Shown: positions 1 through 7,981, counted from the stretch's first letter. The stretch is 30,615 bases of DNA from JBHHXG01 sp046756985 (GCA_046756985.1 JBHHXG010000015.1:1-30615), one strand, 5' to 3'. Numbers and translations are program-made. The notes: generated from the sequence alone by a model not told the origin.

Positions 1-1
1 T

Positions 2-136
2 TCACGAGAGCCTTATCCGCTGCCGCAGATGAAGCTGAACCCGGATGTGAAAAATATCTTTGATTTCAAATATGAGGATTTTGAACTGACCGGCTATGAG
101 TGCCATCCGGGCATCAAAGCGCCGATAGCGATCTAA
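2..136 (+). CDS. thyA: Thymidylate synthase, C-terminal fragment cut by the window edge
   Basis: This is the last 44 codons of a gene entering from the left. The frame reads SREPYPLPQMKLNPD, then a KNIFDFKYEDFEL stretch, and ends GYECHPGIKAPIAI. That matches the conserved end of ThyA, which makes dTMP from dUMP using methylenetetrahydrofolate; the invariant ending is HPGIKAPxAI. The stop is TAA at 134-136. The catalytic Cys lies upstream and cannot be seen. In many proteobacteria folA follows thyA. Here the tandem array and two small genes come next, and only a possible folA stub remains near 9130. A degenerate copy of this tail recurs at about 7947-7980. The family call is secure; whether the gene is intact upstream is unknown. 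Confidence 0.9.
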   Translation, partial: SREPYPLPQMKLNPDVKNIFDFKYEDFELTGYECHPGIKAPIAI

Positions 137-173
137 CGTTCGCGGTAAGCGGCAGGCCGGAGCGGGGTGAGGC

Positions 174-191
174 TTGTGGCATTCGCCACAA
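174..191. other. Small hairpin between thyA and the tandem array
   Basis: TTGTGGC at 174-180 and GCCACAA at 185-191 form a perfect 7-bp stem with loop ATTC. An outer pair, GTTCG at 138-142 and CGAAC at 193-197, brackets it. It lies 38 bp after the thyA stop and could be a transcription end or part of a palindromic repeat. No T-run follows on the plus strand, so a Rho-independent terminator is not well supported. Confidence 0.4.
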
Positions 192-200
192 ACGAACACC

Positions 201-230
201 GATAATTAAGTATTGCGCCCCCCTAATTCC
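201..230 (+). repeat. REPIN/TIR-like motif, left edge of unit 1
   Basis: The core TAATTAAGTATTG is followed by a C-rich run and AATTCC. The same motif lies at 4057 and, slightly diverged, at 7913. It occurs inverted and diverged at 3985-4014 and 7841-7870. From memory, motifs of this type (AATTAAGTATTGTGTCCCC...GAATTCC) are scattered in many proteobacterial genomes near Y1/REP-associated transposases. That link is recollection, not shown here. Confidence 0.6.
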
Positions 231-256
231 GGTGGTCTCTCAAACCGGACAGTGAT

Positions 257-289
257 AAAAGCAGCGCCCGCCATGATGGCGGGCGCTGC
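257..289 (-). terminator. Rho-independent terminator of the multidomain gene, copy 1
   Basis: GCAGCGCCCGCC at 261-272 pairs perfectly with GGCGGGCGCTGC at 278-289, a 12-bp GC-rich stem with a 5-nt loop. On the minus strand the hairpin is followed by TTTTAT (plus-strand AAAA at 257-260). It lies about 35 bp beyond the stop codon of the minus-strand gene, as expected for an intrinsic terminator. Confidence 0.9.
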
Positions 290-324
290 GAACAGGGTTA
301 CCTGTCTCTTACTGAAGCATCGAT

Positions 325-3300
325 TCAATCATGATGCTCATGATGCTCCTTCACCTTGTAGGAGAGCTCCCTTTCATCTTCATCATGATGCTTGTCTTTG
401 TCCTTCATGATGAAGTGATCCGTGCCGGTTGATGAACCGAAGGAGATGACCACATCAATACCGTTGGCAGTGTCGATATCGGCCAGCAGCATCTTGTGGC
501 GACTGAGACTGATCACGCCCCTGGCAAAGTCGATCTTCGCATGCAGGTTCTTCTGCTTGAACTTGAACTTGCCCGCATGATCGTCATCCACCTTGAAGGC
601 GCTGAAGGGCGTCTCAAGCAGCGTGATGCCATCGAAATCGATCCTGATCACGTCCGTGCCTGAAGGCATGCCGGCAAACGTGAAGTCCGCCTTCATATTC
701 ACCTTGCCCTTCACCTTGCCCTTCCTGCCGAAGTCCACCTTGGCCTCGGTCACATGAATGGTCAGATCGGAGCCCACGCTGATGGTCAGATCTGATGATA
801 CAGGCGCATTCATGTTATCGTATACAGTCACCGTTGCGACATAAGTCCCTGGGCTGGTATAGGTGTGGAGCGGATCGGCAGCCGAGGACGTGCCGCCATC
901 GCCGAAAGTCCAGACATACGTCAGGGCATCGCCATCCGGGTCGGAAGCATTAGCCGCAAACTGCACGCTCAGAGGCGCATTTCCGCTGCCAGGCGTAGCC
1001 GTGGGCAACACGGCTGGCGGCAGGTTTAGTGCGGTCACCGTGATTGCTACCGAAGCCTGATCGGTGTTGCCAACGCTGTCCGTCGCTGTCACCACCGCCG
1101 TATAGTTGCCCGGTGCGGCATAAGTATGGCCAGCCGTTACGCCTGCGCCTGTGCTTCCATCGCCGAAGTCCCAGCTATAGGTCAGCGTCTGGCCCTCCGG
1201 ATCGGTGCTGGCCGAGGCATTGAAACCTACCGTCAGCGGTGCGTTTCCCGTCAGTGGCGTCCCTGCGGCTGAGGCTACAGGAGGCAGATTGGCGGAAACG
1301 CTGATGAGCACGGTATCCGCCGCGCTGTCTATCAGACCATCGTTGACTACCAGCGAAATAATGTAATCTCCGGCCAGATCCGGCGTCAGGCCGGGCATGG
1401 CCGTAGTAGCGCCCGTCAATGCAGCCGCGCTGCCCATTGGAGCGGAATCAATGGTCCATGCATAGCTCAGGGTGTCGCCGTTTGCATCGGAGGATGCGCT
1501 GCCATCCAGAAAGGCCGTGGCGCCCCGGATAATGCTTTGATCTGCTCCGGCATCGGCTACCGGTGCGTGGTTAACACCGAGGAAGAGTTTCGAGTGCCGC
1601 AAGCCGGAAACGGTCACGCTGGTTTCTGTGAAACTCACATGCCGGGTATAGGGATCAGCAAGATCACAGGCCAGCCCCGGGCCACAGTCAAAGCTGCCAT
1701 TAAGACCGGGAATGTTGACCGTTGTCTTGCCGGGTTTGGTCGGGCATGTCTTGCCGACGGTTATTTCACCTTCGGGAGAGAGATCCTCAATGCACAGCGT
1801 ATCATCGGCCGCGCCGCCGGGCCTCGGCATGGTCATCGTCTTCGTCGAGCCGGCGGGGAGTACGGCATTATTGATTTCGAACTCGGGCAACCCCGGCCCG
1901 CCCGTCTGGTCTTTGATCTTGATGCTGATATCGGTTCCCGGCGCGGATTGCGTGCCGGCGGGTAACGTGGCCTCGAATGTGCCTCCACCGTCTCCCGTGA
2001 ACGTATAGCTCCATGAACCGTCCGGGTTCTGACAGGTATTTGTAATGTTGCCGCCGCCCGATATTGAAATTGCTGGCGACAGACAGGTGAGTCTGAAATT
2101 ATCGATTCCAATCTCGCCGCTGCCCGGCGCACGGACCTCGACCGAATAGACATTGGCCATCGTCGCGCTCCAGGAGGCGGAAATAGACTCCTGAACCCAG
2201 CCGTTGGCGACCGCCTCGGCGTCCGTCCAGTTGGGGTTAAACGGAACGCTGTAGCCGGTCCAGGCCGTTGGCAGGTTACCCGTCAGCACCTTGTGCCATC
2301 CATTGTACCCGGCATCCCTGTAGCGGAATCGTAACCATGCGCTGCTTATGGTTCCGCTGATTTTTTGCAAATCCACATCAATGCTGCTGCAGGCAGCATA
2401 GTCTCCGGTGAGGATGCCAAGCGGCGAAGCTTTGTTGACCATTGCTCCTGCGGCGGCCGGAGATGTGCTGGTAGAATGGAGATAGCCGCCTGTATTGCCG
2501 CCCTGGGAATTTACATGGATCGTTGTCCAGGCTGTGTTGGGCAACCAGCCTCCGGTTCCACCCTGATCCCAGTTGCCGATGTAAGAGCCTGCAAAACCCG
2601 AGGGGCCGGCGTCGGTGCATTGCGCCGGTTGAACAGGAACTTCGCAGGCATCGCCAATGCCGTTGCCATCGGCATCCGCCTGATCGGGGTTGGGAATGAG
2701 CGGACAGTTGTCCGCGGCATCTGCGATGCCATCGTTGTCGGTATCGACAAATACGGTGAAGCTGTAGACCCAGACGTCGAAGTCGCCCGCGGCGTTGCTG
2801 CTGTAGGCGACCTTCCCCGGGGCCAGGTCGTTGAGGAACTCGTAGCTGCCCGTGCCGGGAATCCGCTGCTCGGTCCCGCTCGGGAGGTGACGCAGGACCA
2901 CGTCGAGATCGGCCTGACCGCGGTCATCGTAGGCCAGCATCTCGCCCGCGAGGCGAGGCCGGCGCTGATCGCCCGGGGCCGCGATGAGCTCGGTGGTGCC
3001 AGTGGAGAGGGAGTGGACGGCGATCTCGGTGTCGCCGCCGGCGCCCGTGGTGACGTAGGCGACGAGGTCGCCGGAGATGTCCGGGGTGGGCTCGGCGGTG
3101 AGGCCGGAGGCGACCACCGTCTCCCCGCCGGCGAGGTCGGCCACGACCACCTCGTATCCTGCTGCGGTGCTGCGCTCGAAGGCAACGCGCGTCCCATCGA
3201 CCCGCGGCCGCTGCTCGTCATCGGCGGTGGTGGCCACGGCGGTTTTGACACCGGTAGATAGATCATAGGCGAAAACATCGATGTTTAAGGTGCTAGGGAA

Positions 3301-3843
3301 GGTGCTAGGGTCGCCGCTCTCGAAGGCCACGATTGTGCCGGAGATCGTCGGCTCTGCCTCGTTGCCGTAGCGCGAGGCGATCGGCTGGGTCGTGCCGGCA
3401 GCGATGTCGTAGGCGTAGACGTGGGTGGCGCCGAAAAGCGCGGCGTCCCTGTAGACGATGGTGCCGCCGCTGACGTCCTGCAGCTCCTGGGCGCCGGGCC
3501 CCGAGGTCACCCGGGTCTCGACCATCGTGGTGAGGTCGGTGAAGAAGACGTCGGTGTCGCCGGTGGACGAGGACTGCTTCGAGTAGACGACGATCTCGCC
3601 GTCGATCGCGGGCGAGAACTCGTTGTCGCCCGTGCCGGTGATCCGCGCGGCGGTCCCGGTGATGCTCACCTGTGCATACGCGGCAGGCGCCCAGGCCAGG
3701 GCAGCGATTGCAACAGCGATGGCCGGCAGCAATCCCGGCAGCAAGGCCACTGCACAATATTTGAGCATCGCATGCCGGGCACCGCTTCCGATCCGGCCCG
3801 TTGCATGTTTCCTGATTGTTGTTTCCGAATTTCGTGAGATCAT
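325..3843 (-). CDS. Secreted multidomain protein: beta-propeller, TSP3 calcium loops, three PKD domains, copy 1
   Basis: The start at 3843 gives MISRNSET..., 1,172 aa, and is chosen over the longer frame to 4026 because GGGAGGTGA lies just upstream. Residues 1-57 are a long signal peptide ending AYA|QVS. Residues 58-362 contain about seven TolB-like propeller blades (for example GEIVVYSK, GDLVAYVT, GKVAYSSN). Residues 364-402 hold thrombospondin type 3 loops (DTDNDGIADAADNCP, DADGNGIGDACE) that should bind calcium. Residues about 408-586 may be a carbohydrate-binding-like beta-sandwich ending IGIDNFRLTC. Three PKD domains cover about 756-1025; two have the SWDFGDG/VWTFGDG motif. The end is basic and acidic with KHHDEDE and EHHEHHD. 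It is probably a surface or extracellular adhesion or matrix protein. Exact function, substrate and export route are unknown. Its own terminator suggests a monocistronic unit. Confidence 0.88.
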   Translation of the reverse strand: MISRNSETTIRKHATGRIGSGARHAMLKYCAVALLPGLLPAIAVAIAALAWAPAAYAQVSITGTAARITGTGDNEFSPAIDGEIVVYSKQSSSTGDTDVFFTDLTTMVETRVTSGPGAQELQDVSGGTIVYRDAALFGATHVYAYDIAAGTTQPIASRYGNEAEPTISGTIVAFESGDPSTFPSTLNIDVFAYDLSTGVKTAVATTADDEQRPRVDGTRVAFERSTAAGYEVVVADLAGGETVVASGLTAEPTPDISGDLVAYVTTGAGGDTEIAVHSLSTGTTELIAAPGDQRRPRLAGEMLAYDDRGQADLDVVLRHLPSGTEQRIPGTGSYEFLNDLAPGKVAYSSNAAGDFDVWVYSFTVFVDTDNDGIADAADNCPLIPNPDQADADGNGIGDACEVPVQPAQCTDAGPSGFAGSYIGNWDQGGTGGWLPNTAWTTIHVNSQGGNTGGYLHSTSTSPAAAGAMVNKASPLGILTGDYAACSSIDVDLQKISGTISSAWLRFRYRDAGYNGWHKVLTGNLPTAWTGYSVPFNPNWTDAEAVANGWVQESISASWSATMANVYSVEVRAPGSGEIGIDNFRLTCLSPAISISGGGNITNTCQNPDGSWSYTFTGDGGGTFEATLPAGTQSAPGTDISIKIKDQTGGPGLPEFEINNAVLPAGSTKTMTMPRPGGAADDTLCIEDLSPEGEITVGKTCPTKPGKTTVNIPGLNGSFDCGPGLACDLADPYTRHVSFTETSVTVSGLRHSKLFLGVNHAPVADAGADQSIIRGATAFLDGSASSDANGDTLSYAWTIDSAPMGSAAALTGATTAMPGLTPDLAGDYIISLVVNDGLIDSAADTVLISVSANLPPVASAAGTPLTGNAPLTVGFNASASTDPEGQTLTYSWDFGDGSTGAGVTAGHTYAAPGNYTAVVTATDSVGNTDQASVAITVTALNLPPAVLPTATPGSGNAPLSVQFAANASDPDGDALTYVWTFGDGGTSSAADPLHTYTSPGTYVATVTVYDNMNAPVSSDLTISVGSDLTIHVTEAKVDFGRKGKVKGKVNMKADFTFAGMPSGTDVIRIDFDGITLLETPFSAFKVDDDHAGKFKFKQKNLHAKIDFARGVISLSRHKMLLADIDTANGIDVVISFGSSTGTDHFIMKDKDKHHDEDERELSYKVKEHHEHHD
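2755..3680 (-). other. High-GC propeller-coding segment inside the multidomain gene
   Basis: The DNA for the beta-propeller is much richer in GC than the rest of the same gene. As spot counts, 3061-3120 has 45 of 60 G/C and 1321-1380 (a PKD domain) has 30 of 60. The change near 2755 coincides with the start of the TSP3 loops, that is, with a domain border. The same mosaic exists in copy 2 at about 6611-7536. This suggests domain shuffling from a GC-rich donor; selection on amino-acid content is an alternative. Confidence 0.6.
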
Positions 3844-3848
3844 TTTTG

Positions 3849-3857
3849 TCACCTCCC
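3849..3857 (-). promoter_or_regulatory. Strong Shine-Dalgarno that fixes the start of copy 1
   Basis: On the minus strand GGGAGGTGA is followed by CAAAA and ATG at 3843-3841. It is close to the ideal anti-16S match and well spaced, so translation should start at MISRN rather than at the upstream in-frame codons. The equivalent site in copy 2 is 7705-7713. Confidence 0.85.
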
Positions 3858-3984
3858 TTTTCCGGTTCAGCCGCGCCTTTAGCGGTGTATGGAAATTCAT
3901 CTGCGATTTTAGACGAAGCTGTGGAAAAGTAAATCGAACTGGTCCGGCAGGCCGAATTGACTCACAAAAATGTAACCGAAGGTA

Positions 3985-4084
3985 GCAATTCTGGGGACAC
4001 AGTATGTAATTAACATCAGCCTGCACTCAGATTGAAACATAAAAACTTGCTTATCAGATAATTAAGTATTGCGCCCCCCTAATT
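3985..4084. repeat. REPIN-like inverted doublet at the junction of the two units
   Basis: The left arm at 3985-4014 contains GGGGACACAGTATGTAATTA. The right arm at 4057-4086 contains TAATTAAGTATTGCGCCCC. The reverse complement of the left arm aligns with the right arm over about 28 bp with several mismatches, sharing AATTA, TA, TG, CCCC and AATT. A spacer of about 42 bp (CATCAGCCTGCACTCAG...) separates the arms. The region also lies in the upstream region of the minus-strand gene at 325-3843 and could carry its promoter; I found no convincing -35/-10 pair. Confidence 0.6.
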
Positions 4085-4112
4085 CCGGTGGTCTCTCAAA
4101 CCGGACAGTGAT

Positions 4113-4145
4113 AAAAGCAGCGCCCGCCATGATGGCGGGCGCTGC
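4113..4145 (-). terminator. Rho-independent terminator of the multidomain gene, copy 2
   Basis: This is identical to the hairpin at 257-289: a 12-bp GCAGCGCCCGCC stem with a 5-nt loop, followed on the minus strand by TTTT. It should stop transcription of copy 2 before it enters the upstream region of copy 1, so the two copies are probably separate transcription units. Confidence 0.9.
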
Positions 4146-4180
4146 GAACAGGGTTACCTGTCTCTTACTGAAGCATCGAT

Positions 4181-7100
4181 TCAATCATGATGCTCATGAT
4201 GCTCCTTCACCTTGTAGGAGAGCTCCCTTTCATCTTCATCATGATGCTTGTCTTTGTCCTTCATGATGAAGTGATCCGTGCCGGTTGATGAACCGAAGGA
4301 GATGACCACATCAATACCGTTGGCAGTGTCGATATCGGCCAGCAGCATCTTGTGGCGACTGAGACTGATCACGCCCCTGGCAAAGTCGATCTTCGCATGC
4401 AGGTTCTTCTGCTTGAACTTGAACTTGCCCGCATGATCGTCATCCACCTTGAAGGCGCTGAAGGGCGTCTCAAGCAGCGTGATGCCATCGAAATCGATCC
4501 TGATCACGTCCGTGCCTGAAGGCATGCCGGCAAACGTGAAGTCCGCCTTCATATTCACCTTGCCCTTCACCTTGCCCTTCCTGCCGAAGTCCACCTTGGC
4601 CTCGGTCACATGAATGGTCAGATCGGAGCCCACGCTGATGGTCAGATCTGATGATACAGGCGCATTCATGTTATCGTATACAGTCACCGTTGCGACATAA
4701 GTCCCTGGGCTGGTATAGGTGTGGAGCGGATCGGCAGCCGAGGACGTGCCGCCATCGCCGAAAGTCCAGACATACGTCAGGGCATCGCCATCCGGGTCGG
4801 AAGCATTAGCCGCAAACTGCACGCTCAGAGGCGCATTTCCGCTGCCAGGCGTAGCCGTGGGCAACACGGCTGGCGGCAGGTTTAGTGCGGTCACCGTGAT
4901 TGCTACCGAAGCCTGATCGGTGTTGCCAACGCTGTCCGTCGCTGTCACCACCGCCGTATAGTTGCCCGGTGCGGCATAAGTATGGCCAGCCGTTACGCCT
5001 GCGCCTGTGCTTCCATCGCCGAAGTCCCAGCTATAGGTCAGCGTCTGGCCCTCCGGATCGGTGCTGGCCGAGGCATTGAAACCTACCGTCAGCGGTGCGT
5101 TTCCCGTCAGTGGCGTCCCTGCGGCTGAGGCTACAGGAGGCAGATTGGCGGAAACGCTGATGAGCACGGTATCCGCCGCGCTGTCTATCAGACCATCGTT
5201 GACTACCAGCGAAATAATGTAATCTCCGGCCAGATCCGGCGTCAGGCCGGGCATGGCCGTAGTAGCGCCCGTCAATGCAGCCGCGCTGCCCATTGGAGCG
5301 GAATCAATGGTCCATGCATAGCTCAGGGTGTCGCCGTTTGCATCGGAGGATGCGCTGCCATCCAGAAAGGCCGTGGCGCCCCGGATAATGCTTTGATCTG
5401 CTCCGGCATCGGCTACCGGTGCGTGGTTAACACCGAGGAAGAGTTTCGAGTGCCGCAAGCCGGAAACGGTCACGCTGGTTTCTGTGAAACTCACATGCCG
5501 GGTATAGGGATCAGCAAGATCACAGGCCAGCCCCGGGCCACAGTCAAAGCTGCCATTAAGACCGGGAATGTTGACCGTTGTCTTGCCGGGTTTGGTCGGG
5601 CATGTCTTGCCGACGGTTATTTCACCTTCGGGAGAGAGATCCTCAATGCACAGCGTATCATCGGCCGCGCCGCCGGGCCTCGGCATGGTCATCGTCTTCG
5701 TCGAGCCGGCGGGGAGTACGGCATTATTGATTTCGAACTCGGGCAACCCCGGCCCGCCCGTCTGGTCTTTGATCTTGATGCTGATATCGGTTCCCGGCGC
5801 GGATTGCGTGCCGGCGGGTAACGTGGCCTCGAATGTGCCTCCACCGTCTCCCGTGAACGTATAGCTCCATGAACCGTCCGGGTTCTGACAGGTATTTGTA
5901 ATGTTGCCGCCGCCCGATATTGAAATTGCTGGCGACAGACAGGTGAGTCTGAAATTATCGATTCCAATCTCGCCGCTGCCCGGCGCACGGACCTCGACCG
6001 AATAGACATTGGCCATCGTCGCGCTCCAGGAGGCGGAAATAGACTCCTGAACCCAGCCGTTGGCGACCGCCTCGGCGTCCGTCCAGTTGGGGTTAAACGG
6101 AACGCTGTAGCCGGTCCAGGCCGTTGGCAGGTTACCCGTCAGCACCTTGTGCCATCCATTGTACCCGGCATCCCTGTAGCGGAATCGTAACCATGCGCTG
6201 CTTATGGTTCCGCTGATTTTTTGCAAATCCACATCAATGCTGCTGCAGGCAGCATAGTCTCCGGTGAGGATGCCAAGCGGCGAAGCTTTGTTGACCATTG
6301 CTCCTGCGGCGGCCGGAGATGTGCTGGTAGAATGGAGATAGCCGCCTGTATTGCCGCCCTGGGAATTTACATGGATCGTTGTCCAGGCTGTGTTGGGCAA
6401 CCAGCCTCCGGTTCCACCCTGATCCCAGTTGCCGATGTAAGAGCCTGCAAAACCCGAGGGGCCGGCGTCGGTGCATTGCGCCGGTTGAACAGGAACTTCG
6501 CAGGCATCGCCAATGCCGTTGCCATCGGCATCCGCCTGATCGGGGTTGGGAATGAGCGGACAGTTGTCCGCGGCATCTGCGATGCCATCGTTGTCGGTAT
6601 CGACAAATACGGTGAAGCTGTAGACCCAGACGTCGAAGTCGCCCGCGGCGTTGCTGCTGTAGGCGACCTTCCCCGGGGCCAGGTCGTTGAGGAACTCGTA
6701 GCTGCCCGTGCCGGGAATCCGCTGCTCGGTCCCGCTCGGGAGGTGACGCAGGACCACGTCGAGATCGGCCTGACCGCGGTCATCGTAGGCCAGCATCTCG
6801 CCCGCGAGGCGAGGCCGGCGCTGATCGCCCGGGGCCGCGATGAGCTCGGTGGTGCCAGTGGAGAGGGAGTGGACGGCGATCTCGGTGTCGCCGCCGGCGC
6901 CCGTGGTGACGTAGGCGACGAGGTCGCCGGAGATGTCCGGGGTGGGCTCGGCGGTGAGGCCGGAGGCGACCACCGTCTCCCCGCCGGCGAGGTCGGCCAC
7001 GACCACCTCGTATCCTGCTGCGGTGCTGCGCTCGAAGGCAACGCGCGTCCCATCGACCCGCGGCCGCTGCTCGTCATCGGCGGTGGTGGCCACGGCGGTT

Positions 7101-7699
7101 TTGACACCGGTAGATAGATCATAGGCGAAAACATCGATGTTTAAGGTGCTAGGGAAGGTGCTAGGGTCGCCGCTCTCGAAGGCCACGATTGTGCCGGAGA
7201 TCGTCGGCTCTGCCTCGTTGCCGTAGCGCGAGGCGATCGGCTGGGTCGTGCCGGCAGCGATGTCGTAGGCGTAGACGTGGGTGGCGCCGAAAAGCGCGGC
7301 GTCCCTGTAGACGATGGTGCCGCCGCTGACGTCCTGCAGCTCCTGGGCGCCGGGCCCCGAGGTCACCCGGGTCTCGACCATCGTGGTGAGGTCGGTGAAG
7401 AAGACGTCGGTGTCGCCGGTGGACGAGGACTGCTTCGAGTAGACGACGATCTCGCCGTCGATCGCGGGCGAGAACTCGTTGTCGCCCGTGCCGGTGATCC
7501 GCGCGGCGGTCCCGGTGATGCTCACCTGTGCATACGCGGCAGGCGCCCAGGCCAGGGCAGCGATTGCAACAGCGATGGCCGGCAGCAATCCCGGCAGCAA
7601 GGCCACTGCACAATATTTGAGCATCGCATGCCGGGCACCGCTTCCGATCCGGCCCGTTGCATGTTTCCTGATTGTTGTTTCCGAATTTCGTGAGATCAT
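4181..7699 (-). CDS. Secreted multidomain protein: beta-propeller, TSP3 calcium loops, three PKD domains, copy 2
   Basis: It encodes the same 1,172-aa protein as 325-3843, with no amino-acid difference. The start is again the ATG behind GGGAGGTGA. Domain order is signal peptide (1-57), TolB-like propeller (58-362), TSP3 loops (364-402), possible carbohydrate-binding-like sandwich (about 408-586), an unassigned Cys-containing region (about 588-750), three PKD domains (about 756-1025), and a charged end with EHHEHHD. Both copies keep a full frame, ribosome-binding site and terminator, so both could be expressed and raise dosage. Perfect identity argues against functional divergence so far. Confidence 0.88.
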   Translation of the reverse strand: MISRNSETTIRKHATGRIGSGARHAMLKYCAVALLPGLLPAIAVAIAALAWAPAAYAQVSITGTAARITGTGDNEFSPAIDGEIVVYSKQSSSTGDTDVFFTDLTTMVETRVTSGPGAQELQDVSGGTIVYRDAALFGATHVYAYDIAAGTTQPIASRYGNEAEPTISGTIVAFESGDPSTFPSTLNIDVFAYDLSTGVKTAVATTADDEQRPRVDGTRVAFERSTAAGYEVVVADLAGGETVVASGLTAEPTPDISGDLVAYVTTGAGGDTEIAVHSLSTGTTELIAAPGDQRRPRLAGEMLAYDDRGQADLDVVLRHLPSGTEQRIPGTGSYEFLNDLAPGKVAYSSNAAGDFDVWVYSFTVFVDTDNDGIADAADNCPLIPNPDQADADGNGIGDACEVPVQPAQCTDAGPSGFAGSYIGNWDQGGTGGWLPNTAWTTIHVNSQGGNTGGYLHSTSTSPAAAGAMVNKASPLGILTGDYAACSSIDVDLQKISGTISSAWLRFRYRDAGYNGWHKVLTGNLPTAWTGYSVPFNPNWTDAEAVANGWVQESISASWSATMANVYSVEVRAPGSGEIGIDNFRLTCLSPAISISGGGNITNTCQNPDGSWSYTFTGDGGGTFEATLPAGTQSAPGTDISIKIKDQTGGPGLPEFEINNAVLPAGSTKTMTMPRPGGAADDTLCIEDLSPEGEITVGKTCPTKPGKTTVNIPGLNGSFDCGPGLACDLADPYTRHVSFTETSVTVSGLRHSKLFLGVNHAPVADAGADQSIIRGATAFLDGSASSDANGDTLSYAWTIDSAPMGSAAALTGATTAMPGLTPDLAGDYIISLVVNDGLIDSAADTVLISVSANLPPVASAAGTPLTGNAPLTVGFNASASTDPEGQTLTYSWDFGDGSTGAGVTAGHTYAAPGNYTAVVTATDSVGNTDQASVAITVTALNLPPAVLPTATPGSGNAPLSVQFAANASDPDGDALTYVWTFGDGGTSSAADPLHTYTSPGTYVATVTVYDNMNAPVSSDLTISVGSDLTIHVTEAKVDFGRKGKVKGKVNMKADFTFAGMPSGTDVIRIDFDGITLLETPFSAFKVDDDHAGKFKFKQKNLHAKIDFARGVISLSRHKMLLADIDTANGIDVVISFGSSTGTDHFIMKDKDKHHDEDERELSYKVKEHHEHHD

Positions 7700-7840
7700 T
7701 TTTGTCACCTCCCTTTTCCGGTTCAGCCGCGCCTTTAGCGGTGTATGGAAATTCATCTGCGATTTTAGACGAAGCTGTGGAAAAGTAAATCGAACTGGTC
7801 CGGCAGGCCGAATTGACTCACAAAAATGTAACCGAAGGTA

Positions 7841-7940
7841 GCAATTCTGGGGACACAGTATGTAATTAACATCAGCCTGCACTCAGATTGAAACATAAAA
7901 ACTTGCTTGTCAGATAATTAAGTATTGCCTCCCCCGAATT
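7841..7940. repeat. REPIN-like inverted doublet at the right edge of the array
   Basis: The left arm at 7841-7870 equals 3985-4014. The right arm at 7913-7940 reads GATAATTAAGTATTGC and then CTCCCCCGAATTCC, slightly closer to a perfect palindromic partner than the arms at 201 and 4057. It marks the end of the tandem repeat. The non-repeated sequence after it begins with a degenerate thyA tail. Confidence 0.6.
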
Positions 7941-7946
7941 CCGCAG

Positions 7947-7981
7947 TGAATGTCATCCGGGCATCAAGCGCCGATTGCGAC
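7947..7981 (+). pseudogene. Degenerate second copy of the thyA 3' end
   Basis: The segment reads TGTCATCCGGGCATCAA then GCGCCGATTGCGA. It aligns with the real thyA tail at about 100-131 (TGCCATCCGGGCATCAAA, GCGCCGATAGCGA) with about two substitutions and one deleted A, which breaks the reading frame. Roughly 30 bp are shared. It shows that sequence from the thyA end lies on both sides of the tandem array. Confidence 0.75.

Larger units (their letters stand above)
201..4056. repeat. Tandem repeat unit, copy 1 (3,856 bp)
   Basis: The sequence from GATAATTAAGTATTGCG at 201 recurs at 4057, an offset of 3,856 bp, and runs on essentially unchanged to 7912. All reading frames encoded in the two units have the same length and product. 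The only difference I found by eye is at 4053 (A) versus 7909 (G), at the extreme right end. Each unit holds one minus-strand multidomain gene, its terminator and its upstream region. I see no transposase or integrase in the unit. Confidence 0.97.
4057..7912. repeat. Tandem repeat unit, copy 2 (3,856 bp)
   Basis: This is a direct, head-to-tail copy of 201-4056. At its right edge the boundary motif GATAATTAAGTATTGC appears a third time, at 7913, and then diverges (CTCCCCCGAATTCC instead of GCCCCCCTAATTCC). The duplication breakpoint therefore lies inside the motif, as expected if unequal recombination between short motif copies produced it. The near-perfect identity means either a very recent event, ongoing gene conversion, or an assembly artefact. 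Confidence 0.97.

Noticed and set aside
131..200. An integron attC-like site after thyA (ATCTAAC followed by a hairpin)
   Set aside because: No matching GTTRRRY core at the other end and no integrase or cassette array; the hairpin is better described as a simple palindrome.
2365..3261. A 298-codon open frame on the plus strand opposite the multidomain gene (and its twin at 6221-7117)
   Set aside because: It lies fully antisense to the high-GC propeller segment, has no family similarity, and is explained by the lack of stop codons in GC-rich antisense DNA.
3844..4026. A longer N terminus for the multidomain protein (start at 4026)
   Set aside because: The extra 61 residues run through the REPIN-like motif and show no signal or domain; the strong Shine-Dalgarno supports the start at 3843.
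201..7912. A CRISPR array or phage/ICE origin for the repeated region
   Set aside because: There are only two long units, no short spacer-repeat pattern, and no integrase, relaxase or phage structural gene.
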